A stretch of 64,000 nucleotides of DNA from Pelosinus baikalensis. GTDB taxonomy: Bacteria; Bacillota; Negativicutes; DSM-13327. The notes beneath the pieces were generated by a model. That model was not told where the DNA came from and did no database searches. It saw nothing but the letters and a program-made list of their open reading frames with translations. The DNA is taken from NCBI RefSeq assembly GCF_020819555.1, contig NZ_JAJHJB010000023.1:1-64000 (forward strand), written 5' to 3'. A program made the translations under genes and the position numbers. Positions 23,180-31,793 of the stretch are shown in pieces (positions within the stretch are counted from its first letter, which is position 1; every line of letters starts with the position of its first letter).

Positions 23180-24745
23180 CTAATGTGATGCAATCGGAGC
23201 ACTTTTTTTCTGCAGTGCGTTGCTTGGCATGAACAGAGCAACAACAGCTAGAACCACCAATATAATGGCAACGAAGTTATAAGCATCTCTGTAAGCGAGA
23301 ATATTGGCTTGCTGGATAAGCTCCTGATAGATTTTGGCTATTGCCATGGTGGACGCCTGAACGGCTGGCACACCCAAGTTCATAATTGATTGAGTGTAGT
23401 TTGCAATTGCGCTTTGATAACCAGGATCAGCAGTGGTCAGATGCTGTACCAGATGTGCTTGTTCGATCTGCTGGCTGTGTATGAGTTTGTTCGTTACCAG
23501 CGCAATGCCAATGCTGCCTCCTAAATTACGCATTAAAGAAACAATTGCTGAGGCATTACTGCTGCTTTCTGGAGAAATTTTCGAGAAGGCGAGGGTACTG
23601 GCAGGTATAAATAGAAAGGGAATACCGACTGTTTGCAGGGCACGTACAAGGACAAAGGTGCCGTAACCCGTTTGCGGTGTTACGAGCCCAGTTGCCCACA
23701 TGCCAACGGCGCTTAGCAGCATGCCAAAAGAAATGAGATACTTTGCCTGAATTTTATTTACCAGTTTACCAACAATGGGCATCATAAACAAGGTGGCGAT
23801 CCCGCCTGGTGAAAGTACCAAGCCGGATAGTGTCGCGTCATAACCGAAGCTTGTTTGCACCAGCATAGGTAATAACATGGCGCTTGAGTAAAGAGCAAAA
23901 CCAACAAAGAAAATCATAATGCAGGGTAAACTAAAACTGGGAATGGCAAAGAGCTTTAGCTCAACTACCGGGTTTTTCTGCCGTAATATCCAAAAAACAG
24001 CTAGAATAAGACCGACAGCGGCAATGATCGCAAAGATTATGATAAAGGAGCTGTCAAACCAATCTTCCTGTTGTCCTTTATCTAGAACGATTTGCAGGGC
24101 TCCGAGACCAAGGGCAATTAGGCTGAGGCCAATATAGTCGATAGAATCGACTTTTTGTTTTTGTGCACTGGGTGGGTCTACAACCAAGCTATTGACGAGA
24201 AAGGCCGCCAACAGGCCGACAGGCACGTTCATAAAAAAAATCCAGCGCCAGCTAAAGTTATCCGTGATGAGACCGCCTAGCGTTGGTCCCAATATGGGAG
24301 CTAATACTGTTGTTATTCCTGTAATGGCAAAGGCCATTCCCAGCTTTTCCGCGGGAAAACTGTCTTTGATGATGGCCTGCTGGCTAGGCTGCAAGCCGCC
24401 ACCTGTTAAACCCTGCAATAATCGAAATACAATTAGCATAGGCAGCGAAGTGGCAATACCGCATAGAAAAGAGGTAAGAGTAAATCCTAAAATACAGAAG
24501 ATGAAAAAGTTCTTGCGTCCCATCAGGGCGGATAACCAGCCGGATAGGGGTAGAATAATGCCGTTGGCTACCAGGTAGGAGGTAAGCACCCAGGTGCTTT
24601 CCTCTGAACTGGCGCCCAGTGAGCCGGAAATGTGAGAAAGTGCAACATTGGCAATCGTTGTATCCAGTACTTCCATGAAGGCGGCAAGACTAACGGCGAT
24701 TGATATCAAAAGAGGGTTTACGGGTCTTAGTGTATCGTCACTCAT
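23180..24745 (-). CDS. DHA2 family (EmrB/QacA-type) drug efflux MFS permease
   Basis: This 521-residue membrane protein of the 14-span DHA2 family includes AFMEVLDTTIANVALSHISG (motif D1), LSGWLSALMGRKNFF (motif A), RLLQGLTGGG (motif B) and AITGITTVLAPILGPTLGGL (motif C). It exports hydrophobic toxicants with proton exchange. It overlaps the upstream emrA-like gene by eight bases, so the two are co-translated partners, under a MarR regulator one gene further upstream. Confidence 0.92.
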   Translation of the reverse strand: MSDDTLRPVNPLLISIAVSLAAFMEVLDTTIANVALSHISGSLGASSEESTWVLTSYLVANGIILPLSGWLSALMGRKNFFIFCILGFTLTSFLCGIATSLPMLIVFRLLQGLTGGGLQPSQQAIIKDSFPAEKLGMAFAITGITTVLAPILGPTLGGLITDNFSWRWIFFMNVPVGLLAAFLVNSLVVDPPSAQKQKVDSIDYIGLSLIALGLGALQIVLDKGQQEDWFDSSFIIIFAIIAAVGLILAVFWILRQKNPVVELKLFAIPSFSLPCIMIFFVGFALYSSAMLLPMLVQTSFGYDATLSGLVLSPGGIATLFMMPIVGKLVNKIQAKYLISFGMLLSAVGMWATGLVTPQTGYGTFVLVRALQTVGIPFLFIPASTLAFSKISPESSSNASAIVSLMRNLGGSIGIALVTNKLIHSQQIEQAHLVQHLTTADPGYQSAIANYTQSIMNLGVPAVQASTMAIAKIYQELIQQANILAYRDAYNFVAIILVVLAVVALFMPSNALQKKSAPIASH

Positions 24746-25793
24746 GACGATATCCTGCGTTTGCTGTGTGAACCGTTGGTATTACCGACATGCCAGGACC
24801 TAGATGAATGCTATCTGGCAAGTTGTCAAACACGATTTTTACGGGAACGCGCTGTACGATTTTAACAAAGTTCCCGGTAGCATTCTCAGCCGGGAAAAGA
24901 GAAAAATGGGAGCCTGTACCAGCTTGGATGCTGTCTACCTTACCGTGCAGCTTCACATTAGGGAAGGCGTCAATCTTGATATCAACGGATTGTCCAGGCT
25001 GCATATGTTCTAACTGTGTTTCTTTGAAATTGGCAACAACCCATAAGTCTGTGCCGACTAAAGAAGCTAATTGGCTTCCTGCCTGCACATAATTGCCGAT
25101 TTCTACACTGCGGTTTGTAATACGCCCATCGATAGGAGCTATAATTTTGGTATTTGCCAGATCATTTTCAGCTTGTGCAAGATCCACTTCGGCCTGTTTT
25201 ACTTGTGCCTCTAATTGCTCACTTGTGCCTTTGGCTGCTGCGATCACGCTAGGTGCTGTATTGGCTGAATGAAGACCAGCGCGCATTTGATCCAACGTGG
25301 AGCGAGCTGACTTTTCTGTTGCGACCGCTTGATCCAACTGTTGCGAAGAGCAGGCACCAGAGCTGAATAAGCTTTCCATGCGTTGTCTATCGGCTAGTGT
25401 TTTTTCCCAAGTTGCTTGTGCAGATGACACCTGAGCGATTGCCGCATCAATGCTAGAGGGAGCAGAAATAGCAGCCGTCTCCAAGTTGCTATGAGAAGCA
25501 TTAGCCGCTGCTTGAGCGGCAGCCAATGCAGCCTTAGCCCGGTCCCGCTTGATAATATAATCAGTAGGATCAATTTCCAAAAGTACATCGCCGGACTTTA
25601 CTAACTGATTGTCTTGCACATTCAAGGTTTTCACATAGCCTTGTACTTTCGGGCTTAATACTACTGTGCGGCCGTCAATACCGGCATCGTCTGTTGATAC
25701 TTCACCGTGTTGTGAATAGTAATAGGCGCCGACCCCGCCAAGTACGAGCAAAAGTACGATCATAAATTTAATAAATTTTGTAGTAACTTTCAT
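24738..25793 (-). CDS. HlyD/EmrA family membrane fusion protein
   Basis: The 351 residues have one N-terminal membrane span (FIKFMIVLLLVLGGVGAYYY), a split biotinyl-lipoyl-like domain (VQDNQLVKSGDVLLEIDPTD and later TKIIAPIDGRITNRSVEIGN), a long coiled-coil hairpin, and a beta-barrel end (GQSVDIKIDAFPN). It links the inner-membrane pump to an outer-membrane channel. An EmrA is expected in a diderm, which fits Negativicutes. The start at 25793 follows GGAAAAGGTGATATT. Confidence 0.9.
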   Translation of the reverse strand: MKVTTKFIKFMIVLLLVLGGVGAYYYSQHGEVSTDDAGIDGRTVVLSPKVQGYVKTLNVQDNQLVKSGDVLLEIDPTDYIIKRDRAKAALAAAQAAANASHSNLETAAISAPSSIDAAIAQVSSAQATWEKTLADRQRMESLFSSGACSSQQLDQAVATEKSARSTLDQMRAGLHSANTAPSVIAAAKGTSEQLEAQVKQAEVDLAQAENDLANTKIIAPIDGRITNRSVEIGNYVQAGSQLASLVGTDLWVVANFKETQLEHMQPGQSVDIKIDAFPNVKLHGKVDSIQAGTGSHFSLFPAENATGNFVKIVQRVPVKIVFDNLPDSIHLGPGMSVIPTVHTANAGYRHE

Positions 25794-25897
25794 AATATCA
25801 CCTTTTCCTAAAATATTGAGATTTATATACTGGAGCCAATCATAGTAGGATTTTTTAAGAGAGGGCAGTTGTTTTATAAGGAGAGTAGTGCAATAGG

Positions 25898-25942
25898 CAA
25901 TGTTAGCGAAATGTTTACCTGGTAAACATTTCGCTAACATTG
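25898..25942. repeat. Perfect 45-bp palindrome between marR and emrA
   Basis: Two 22-base arms (CAATGTTAGCGAAATGTTTA plus CC, and the exact complement) flank a single T. The centre, 25913-25927, is GTTTACCTGGTAAAC. This closely resembles GTATACCAAGTAAAC (26449-26463) read in reverse, which lies upstream of marR, so it is probably a MarR binding site. It could also act as an attenuating hairpin in the marR-emrA transcript. Confidence 0.8.
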
Positions 25943-25945
25943 TCT

Positions 25946-26395
25946 TTATTTTTCGATTCTATCAATGTACTCTTCGATTTCATGCATGATATCATGAAAC
26001 ATAAGTAATTCGGATTCTTGTAATGAATTGAACTTCTTAATAATGCCCTGATCTAGTTTTTTGTGAAATTCAATATGGCTTTGAAAAGACGCATGGCCTT
26101 TTGGGGTGAGTGTAAAGAGAACCATTTTTTTATTGTCCTTTGCTTGATAGCGATAGATCAGTTCTTTTTGTAAGAGTTTGCAAATAATCTTAGGAACGGC
26201 CCCCTTCGTAATACCTAGCTTATTGGCGATTTTTGTAACGTGGATCCCCGGATTTCGACCAATAATGTCAATCATGTGGATTTCAGATGCATACAAAACT
26301 TCGGTCCCAAAAATTCGTGGTTCTATAATTAATTCGGAGGCCTTATGGATTATTCGCAACATTGTTTCCAGTACATACTGACTTTGGTTAGGCAT
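25946..26395 (-). CDS. MarR family transcriptional regulator
   Basis: This 149-residue MarR winged helix contains EVLYASEIHMIDIIGRNPGI, HVTKIANKLGITKGAVPKII and LLQKELIYRYQAKDNKKMVL, followed by a dimerisation helix. It lies directly upstream of the emrA and emrB genes in the same direction, so it is the expected repressor of the pump. ATG at 26395 behind AGGAAG. Confidence 0.9.
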   Translation of the reverse strand: MPNQSQYVLETMLRIIHKASELIIEPRIFGTEVLYASEIHMIDIIGRNPGIHVTKIANKLGITKGAVPKIICKLLQKELIYRYQAKDNKKMVLFTLTPKGHASFQSHIEFHKKLDQGIIKKFNSLQESELLMFHDIMHEIEEYIDRIEK

Positions 26396-26448
26396 TTACT
26401 TACTTCCTTTGCTATTATAGAATACAGTTTTTTATTTACATAGCAATA

Positions 26449-26463
26449 GTATACCAAGTAAAC
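26449..26463. promoter_or_regulatory. Candidate MarR operator upstream of marR
   Basis: GTATACCAAGTAAAC is 54 bases upstream of marR. Its complement, GTTTACTTGGTATAC, differs from the palindrome centre at 25913-25927 at two positions, consistent with autoregulation. Confidence 0.6.
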
Positions 26464-26604
26464 AATAGGTGTCAAGTATTAACTTTATTGCACAGTAAGT
26501 ATGATCGGATGATAAGCAAAAAGTTCATTCTATATTCTGCAAAAAGCGTAGCAATGGCTAAATGCTTGAAGTCGTGATAGAATTGTCATAATGTCGGATT
26601 CATT

Positions 26605-26952
26605 ATGAACAAGAAAGTAGGAAATAATAGGATGCAATTTGCGATAGCAGAGAAATTTCACGAGAAGTATCTAGAAGATGTAGCGATGGAAATTAGTCAA
26701 GACAGTCTATGGAGAAAGAGGCTTTTTGAGGGGCAATACCATGAGCAGTTCTTAGCAACATATAAGGAATTAGAAGAACTTCCTTGTCAGCTATGGACTA
26801 TCTTCTCCCAATATGGCTTAGAATTTTTAGTTTCAAAAGTTCAATCCTGTCCTGAAACATTTGATGAAAACTTAACCATCTTCAAATTTCAAGCAAAGGG
26901 ATTTTCACATCTAGTGCGTTATTCAGGTAATGGTCGAAATAATTTTGAATGA
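26605..26952 (+). CDS. Hypothetical protein (115 residues)
   Basis: Not recognised. It is mostly helical and soluble (FHEKYLEDVAMEISQDSLWR, HEQFLATYKELEELPCQLWT). The ATG at 26605 has no good ribosome-binding site; the ATG at 26632, behind AGTAGGAAATAATAGG, is a fair alternative giving 106 residues. A hairpin terminator lies at 27041-27085. Confidence 0.55.
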   Translation: MNKKVGNNRMQFAIAEKFHEKYLEDVAMEISQDSLWRKRLFEGQYHEQFLATYKELEELPCQLWTIFSQYGLEFLVSKVQSCPETFDENLTIFKFQAKGFSHLVRYSGNGRNNFE

Positions 26953-27040
26953 ATTTAGTTTAGTGAAATAAGATGTAATCCATAAATGGTGCAATGGTTT
27001 TTCATTGATCCAAAGGAATGGGATATTCTTATTAATTGTA

Positions 27041-27085
27041 AAGCCGCTAATCATCTACCTTTTAAGGAAGAATTAGCGGCTTTTA
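27041..27085 (+). terminator. Hairpin terminator
   Basis: AAGCCGCTAAT pairs with ATTAGCGGCTTTTA. Confidence 0.7.
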
Positions 27086-27235
27086 CGATGTAGTTACATC
27101 TCGTTTGTTATATTACAATCTTGTTTCATTTTATTTGATTAAAGTTAGGAATGTGTTAGTTTGCTGTTATTGTTTTTGGTATTTTACAATATTATAATTA
27201 GGGACAATAGTAGAAAATATTAAGAGGTGGTAATA

Positions 27236-28060
27236 ATGAAAAAACAAAGTATCGTGATGTTAATAATGCTCTTTTTTATGGTAGGTTCGGTTGCAGCTTC
27301 TTGTGCCAGTAAAATACAACCAGCTGAGGCGTTGGATGTTGCTGCTATCAGCGTAGATGAATTTTTTCCAAAGAGTGAAGGAACATTCGTCCTCAAAGAT
27401 TTAGAATCAGGAAAAATATTTAGTTATAACAACGAGAGAGCCAAAGAGCAAAGAGCCCCAAACTCCACCTTTAAGATTATGAATTCATTAATTGGTTTGC
27501 AGGTAAAAGCCGTTAAAGATGAATATGAGATTAAATATTGGGATGGCACTAAAAGGACATTAGATAACTGGAATCAAGATCATACTCTTGGTTCTAGCAT
27601 GAGAAATTCTGTTGTTTGGTATTATCAAGAGATGGCTCGGGATATCGGTGAAGGGCGTATGCAGGAATGGCTGGACCGGTGTTCCTACGGTAATCGTGAC
27701 ATTAGCGGGGGCATTGATCGGTTCTGGCTCAGTAGCTCATTGAAGATTTCTCCATTTGAGCAGATTGATTTTCTTGAAGGGTTATATCGGGAAACTCTTC
27801 CCTTTGATAAAGGCGTAATGAAAACCGTTAAACGGATCATGATTCAACAGGAAGGTGATGAGTACATACTATATGGAAAGACAGGAAGCTCAGGACTTGA
27901 AGATGGCTTATCAACAGGTTGGTTCGTAGGTTTTGTTGTTATAAAGGGACACCCTTATGTATTTGCCACTAATCTTGATAGCCAGGAAGAATTTGCAGGT
28001 CCAGCCGCTAAAAAGGTGACGATAGGGATTCTCCGGAAATATAATTTGGTTACACGATAG
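27236..28060 (+). CDS. Class D beta-lactamase (OXA-type)
   Basis: This 274-residue serine beta-lactamase has a signal-peptide or lipoprotein-like N-terminus (MLIMLFFMVGSVAASC). It carries the class D motifs STFK (Ser77, Lys80), SVV (125-127), YGN (151-153) and KTG (215-217). RFWLSSSLKISPFEQIDFL is the typical class D region after YGN. The ATG at 27236 is preferred over the GTG at 27227, which overlaps the GAGGTGG binding site. BlaR1-type sensor domains are related but carry an extra membrane and protease part, absent here. No mobile element adjoins it, so it looks intrinsic. Confidence 0.9.
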   Translation: MKKQSIVMLIMLFFMVGSVAASCASKIQPAEALDVAAISVDEFFPKSEGTFVLKDLESGKIFSYNNERAKEQRAPNSTFKIMNSLIGLQVKAVKDEYEIKYWDGTKRTLDNWNQDHTLGSSMRNSVVWYYQEMARDIGEGRMQEWLDRCSYGNRDISGGIDRFWLSSSLKISPFEQIDFLEGLYRETLPFDKGVMKTVKRIMIQQEGDEYILYGKTGSSGLEDGLSTGWFVGFVVIKGHPYVFATNLDSQEEFAGPAAKKVTIGILRKYNLVTR

Positions 28061-28192
28061 CAATCGGTAGTTGCCAGACCCGGTAAGATGCAATCGTAGT
28101 CAGTTATAGCAAGAAGAGTCATTTTTAGTATTGAAAGAGCAGGACTAAAAGAGTATAGTAAAATAAATGACTGTGACTATGGAGGGTTGGTT

Positions 28193-28873
28193 TTGCAATT
28201 ACGTGCTTGTCTTATAGTGGAAAGAGGAGAACCTTACGAAGCCGGCACTCGCATCGAACTTCTTAACGGCGAAGTGTACCTTGGTCGCTCCAGTCTTGAT
28301 CAGCAAGTAGATGTGAGCTTTTCCAATCAGCTGATATCTCGTAAGCATTGCTATATTGTACATAATGAAGATGATGTAATACTGTGCGATTTAGGGAGTA
28401 AGCATGGCACAATGATAAATGGAAAAGCAATCACTCCTTATGAAAAGTATATTCTTCATACAGGAGATACAATCAGCTTGTCTATGGGTATCGTGGCAAT
28501 CCGAATTGTCAGCGCTTCCAAGAATGAAGAAACAATGGATTTAAGTCAAACCCAATCCATGTCTTTGAGAAAGAATACTTCAATTGCTGTGGAGTGTGCT
28601 AAGTGGGAATGCCATATTGACGGGCAGCTGGTTAGCTTGACGGAAAAAGAATGGCGCTTCTTTAAGCTGCTATATGATCATGCCAATACAGTAGTGACCT
28701 ATGATGAAATTAGGGCGGCAGTATGGCCGGAAAGAATTCTTGGCAAAAGTGCACTTCCTGATGCAGGAATCGATGAAATCAACGTGTTGATTTATCGTGT
28801 GCGCAAAAAACTGGGAAAACGAGCCGAAATGTTAAAAGCAATGCGAGCTCGCGGATATGTGCTGAAATTATAA
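28193..28873 (+). CDS. FHA domain plus OmpR/PhoB-type winged-helix protein
   Basis: The 226 residues have an N-terminal forkhead-associated domain (YLGRSSL, NQLISRKHCYIV, LCDLGSKHGTMINGK, HTGDTISL) and a C-terminal winged helix (SLTEKEWRFFKLLYDHANTV, TYDEIRAAVWPE, VLIYRVRKKLG, RARGYVLKL). FHA domains bind phosphothreonine peptides, so this looks like a transcription factor answering to Ser/Thr phosphorylation rather than to a histidine kinase. The TTG at 28193 is used because GGAGGG lies at the right distance. No kinase is adjacent. Confidence 0.85.
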   Translation: MQLRACLIVERGEPYEAGTRIELLNGEVYLGRSSLDQQVDVSFSNQLISRKHCYIVHNEDDVILCDLGSKHGTMINGKAITPYEKYILHTGDTISLSMGIVAIRIVSASKNEETMDLSQTQSMSLRKNTSIAVECAKWECHIDGQLVSLTEKEWRFFKLLYDHANTVVTYDEIRAAVWPERILGKSALPDAGIDEINVLIYRVRKKLGKRAEMLKAMRARGYVLKL

Positions 28874-28905
28874 GATTATATTAGAGAAAGAAATTTGAAA
28901 CAATT

Positions 28906-28934
28906 AAGAACCCGCGAATATGCGGGTTCTTTTG
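28906..28934 (+). terminator. Terminator of the FHA-winged-helix gene
   Basis: AAGAACCCGC pairs with GCGGGTTCTTTTG. Confidence 0.85.
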
Positions 28935-28977
28935 TACGTAGAGAAGGTATAATTTTCTGGAGGATGAAGCAGTAGTT

Positions 28978-29016
28978 CGTCATTGCGAGCATAGCAAGCA
29001 ATCTCCTGCTTGTTAA
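28978..29016. repeat. Dispersed repeat family 2, copy 3
   Basis: CGTCATTGCGAGCATAGCAA, then GCAATCTCCTGCTTGTTAA; compare 9871-9903 (complement) and 21166-21196. The remaining spacer to 29209 is AT-rich and shows no other feature. Confidence 0.65.
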
Positions 29017-29209
29017 ACATTTTCTTATAGTAGAGAGAATATAAAGTTTTACTGATAAAATTAATAAAATGTTAACTTGAAAGTAATAGTTAACGTTATT
29101 TTTTGTGTTATCTTTTAATTACAGATACAAAAATTGTTTTAGTTCGAGAGTTGCATAAGTGAATCCTGTCAGTCATAAGTAAGACGTTTGTGTTAGGAGG
29201 AGAATTCTA

Positions 29210-29545
29210 TTGAGTTATTTACATCTTTCAGAGATCAAGCTTGGAATGACTCTTAATCAAGTACTGGTAAGTCCAAATGGCAATATGGTTCTTGGTCAGG
29301 GGACAGTGATGAATGAGTATTTACTATCGTGCTTAAAAGATTGGAACGTGAAAGGCGTCGATGTGATCGAAGAAGCTGCTGCTGAATTTAATCTTGCTGA
29401 GATTGAAAGAATGATTTCTGATATCGTGATATCCTTAACTGATAACGCACCAATCGAAACCCATTTGCAAAGCGCTGCCCAGGTACATTCTGAAATAGAA
29501 ACAGAATTAAAAGGCTTGCTTAATCGAGTATGTTGGGAAGATTGA
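29210..29545 (+). CDS. Small protein resembling the N-terminal domain of HD-GYP proteins
   Basis: This 111-residue protein with a TTG start behind AGGAGGAGAATTCTA begins HLSEIKLGMTLNQVLVSPNG and NMVLGQGTVMNEYLLSCLKD. That pattern precedes HD-GYP phosphodiesterase domains, but no HD-GYP domain follows. The second half is helical. It lies upstream of a CheY-like receiver and a CheX-like protein, with a partial dispersed repeat between. A role in c-di-GMP or chemotaxis-like signalling is inference from context. Confidence 0.6.
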   Translation: MSYLHLSEIKLGMTLNQVLVSPNGNMVLGQGTVMNEYLLSCLKDWNVKGVDVIEEAAAEFNLAEIERMISDIVISLTDNAPIETHLQSAAQVHSEIETELKGLLNRVCWED

Positions 29546-29600
29546 TGGGGGAAATGCACTGTTGATTTTCCATGACCTAGCAATGTAGAAACCCTGTAGT

Positions 29601-29680
29601 GCCGAAGCACAAAAACCTTCGCGTCTTCGCGGTTCAAAAGGTTTTATTTTTTTTAGTACGCGTCAGAGTTTTTCTTATAA
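29601..29680. repeat. Dispersed imperfect palindrome, copy B (partial)
   Basis: Only the right half is present: ACCTTCGCGTCTTCGCGGTT, the T-rich spacer, then TACGCGTCAGAGTTTTTCTT. It ends just ahead of the ribosome-binding site of the CheY-like gene. Confidence 0.55.
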
Positions 29681-29693
29681 GGAGAGGATTTTT

Positions 29694-30068
29694 TTGCAGA
29701 AGCCATTAAAGATTCTAATTAGTGATGATTCCTTATTATTACGAAAAAAGCTAAGAGAAGAGTTAGAAAAACTAGGCTGTCAAGTATTTGAAGCTAAAGA
29801 TGGACAAGAAGTGGTAGAAGCATACTGCCAATTTTGTCCTGATGGAGTATTTATGGATATTGTGATGCCAAAAGTCAGCGGAATTGATGCTTTGAAAAAG
29901 ATTAAAGAAATACATCGTGAGGCAAGGATCATTATGCTTTCCTCAACAGGTACTGCTGCCAATTTATTAGAGGCTCTTAAATTAGGTGCAATTGATTTTA
30001 TTCAGAAACCGTACAATAGTAGTCAAATCGTGAAAGCGGTAAATGACATCATTCGAAAGGAGAGCTAA
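29694..30068 (+). CDS. CheY-like single-domain response regulator
   Basis: This 124-residue receiver has the acidic pair SDD near the N-terminus, the phosphorylated aspartate in VFMDIVMP, a switch Ser/Thr in MLSSTG, and the lysine in IQKPYNS. There is no output domain. The TTG start lies behind AAGGAGAGG. Its stop abuts the start of a CheX-like gene (30069) with no gap, so the two are probably co-translated partners: receiver and its phosphatase. Confidence 0.88.
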   Translation: MQKPLKILISDDSLLLRKKLREELEKLGCQVFEAKDGQEVVEAYCQFCPDGVFMDIVMPKVSGIDALKKIKEIHREARIIMLSSTGTAANLLEALKLGAIDFIQKPYNSSQIVKAVNDIIRKES

Positions 30069-30935
30069 ATGTTTAGTCAATTTTTTGCTCAATATATATT
30101 AAATCAAGGATTGTTAACACCAAGTCAAGTGCAGGAAGCTCTTGAAAATAGACGTGCAGTACAAGTGAAATTAGGCGTATTGGCCATTAACCAAGGCTTT
30201 CTAACTGCTGAGCAAGTAGAGGAAATTCACAGGTTGCAACAGCGGATTGATAAACGATTTGGTGAGATAGCCTTAGATGAAGGCTATTTGTCAGAAGAGC
30301 AATTGATCACTTTGCTAGATACTCAAGAAAATGATCATCTCAACTTTGGCCAGACATTGGTCGATAAAGGCTACATGACGTTAGCACAGCTGGAGAATGT
30401 CTTAGAAGAGTACAAAGCAGAAGGCAGCTTAGATCAACAGTCCGATATATCCTATCTTAAAGAACAGATTCGGACTCAATTAAAAATTCCTCAAGATGAT
30501 GAGAATGTAGAATTGTATTATGATTACATATCACTTTTTCTTCGAGCTATGGTTCGCTTTTTAGATACCAGTCCTTTGCTGGCAGCAATTACTTATGAAC
30601 ATGATTCGAATCAATGGTTTGTTTCACAAAGCATGACGGGAGACATCATTTTGCATAGCAGTTTTACTGCCGAAGAGAGCGTATTATTGGAAATAGCATG
30701 CCGATATAGTGGAGAAAAAATTTGTGAAATGGATGAGCTGGCTATTGATAGTGCAGGAGAATTTCTGAATGTTACCAATGGTCTTTTTTGCATTAATCTT
30801 TCCAACATGGGACTCGATCTTGATTTACATCCTCAACGAGTTACGAGAGGTGCTGCTTTAAGGGGGAAATCGAATTATGCAGTGGCGATTGATACCGACT
30901 TTGGCAGGATCAATCTAGTGATGGCCGGAGCGTAA
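30069..30935 (+). CDS. CheX-like phosphatase domain fused to MshEN-like repeats
   Basis: The 288 residues begin with three or four copies of a helical unit of about 38 residues: KLGVLAINQGFLTAEQVEEI, RFGEIALDEGYLSEEQLITL, NFGQTLVDKGYMTLAQLENV. These resemble the N-terminal MshEN/GspE domain, whose R/K-L/F-G-x-x-L motif can bind c-di-GMP. The C-terminal half (about 150-288) is CheX-like, with the phosphatase-type E..N motif in AGEFLNVTNGLFC. It would dephosphorylate the upstream CheY-like protein, possibly under second-messenger control; the ligand is inference. Confidence 0.72.
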   Translation: MFSQFFAQYILNQGLLTPSQVQEALENRRAVQVKLGVLAINQGFLTAEQVEEIHRLQQRIDKRFGEIALDEGYLSEEQLITLLDTQENDHLNFGQTLVDKGYMTLAQLENVLEEYKAEGSLDQQSDISYLKEQIRTQLKIPQDDENVELYYDYISLFLRAMVRFLDTSPLLAAITYEHDSNQWFVSQSMTGDIILHSSFTAEESVLLEIACRYSGEKICEMDELAIDSAGEFLNVTNGLFCINLSNMGLDLDLHPQRVTRGAALRGKSNYAVAIDTDFGRINLVMAGA

Positions 30936-31005
30936 TCGTTTTTCTTATAGAGGAAAATATACGATCAGTGCGAATACTTTTCTTATAGCAGAGAGGAGTG
31001 ACAAA

Positions 31006-31710
31006 ATGGAGAAAAATAGTGAAGTTTTAAATCATAAGGTGAAAGCGGTTATTTTTGATTTAGATGGAACGTTAGTGGACAGTGAACCTAATTACTCCAA
31101 AGCAGATGATGTGTTATTGGGGGAATATGGGATACAAGCATTGAGTGAAGAAATGAAGAAGAAATATGTTGGCATTGGAACACGAGAAATGATGGAGGAT
31201 ATCAAAGGGATATATGGGCTCAATGAGTCGATCGATATTTTAGTAGCCAAAAAGAATAAATATTATCTTGAGATTGCCAAAGAAAATACGATTGTTTTTC
31301 CTGAGATGTATCGGTTTTTACAATTTCTAAAAGAAAATAACTATCCTTTAGCTATTGCTTCCGGTTCATCTCCAGAAATCATTGACATGATATTAGCCAT
31401 TACGAATTTGGCAGCGTACTTTGATGTAATCCTATCGGCAGAAGAGGTGGCGAAAGGAAAACCTGCGCCAGATGTATTTTGGGAAGCCGCCAAACGGCTG
31501 GGCGTACCCTTTGAAAATTGTTTGGTAATGGAGGATTCATTGCATGGAGTGGAGGCGGCGAAAAGTGCTTCTATGTATTGCATGGCATTACCTTACATGA
31601 TGGAGGAGCCTTTTGATGACAGCTTTCTCATGGCAGATGTGTTGTTTAAACAGGGAATTATTGGATTCCGGGCAGAAGAAGCAATTGATTGGCTGCGAAA
31701 AAACAGCTAG
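31006..31710 (+). CDS. HAD family hydrolase, beta-phosphoglucomutase/Gph-like
   Basis: This 234-residue HAD subfamily IA protein has IFDLDGTLVDSEP (nucleophile near residue 17), AIASGSSPEIIDM (motif II), AKGKPAPDVFWEAAKRLGV (motif III) and CLVMEDSLHGVEAAKSASM (motif IV). The ATG follows AGAGAGGAG. It acts on a small phosphorylated substrate, perhaps a hexose phosphate. A strong terminator closes the unit. Confidence 0.85.
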   Translation: MEKNSEVLNHKVKAVIFDLDGTLVDSEPNYSKADDVLLGEYGIQALSEEMKKKYVGIGTREMMEDIKGIYGLNESIDILVAKKNKYYLEIAKENTIVFPEMYRFLQFLKENNYPLAIASGSSPEIIDMILAITNLAAYFDVILSAEEVAKGKPAPDVFWEAAKRLGVPFENCLVMEDSLHGVEAAKSASMYCMALPYMMEEPFDDSFLMADVLFKQGIIGFRAEEAIDWLRKNS

Positions 31711-31750
31711 AAATCGAGTGTTCCTGTCTTGTAATATATATTTCATATAG

Positions 31751-31793
31751 ATAGGCGGATAAAAATGCTACATTTTTATCCGCCTATTTTTTT
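31751..31793. terminator. Bidirectional terminator after the HAD gene
   Basis: ATAGGCGGATAAAAATG pairs with CATTTTTATCCGCCTATTTT. Confidence 0.9.
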
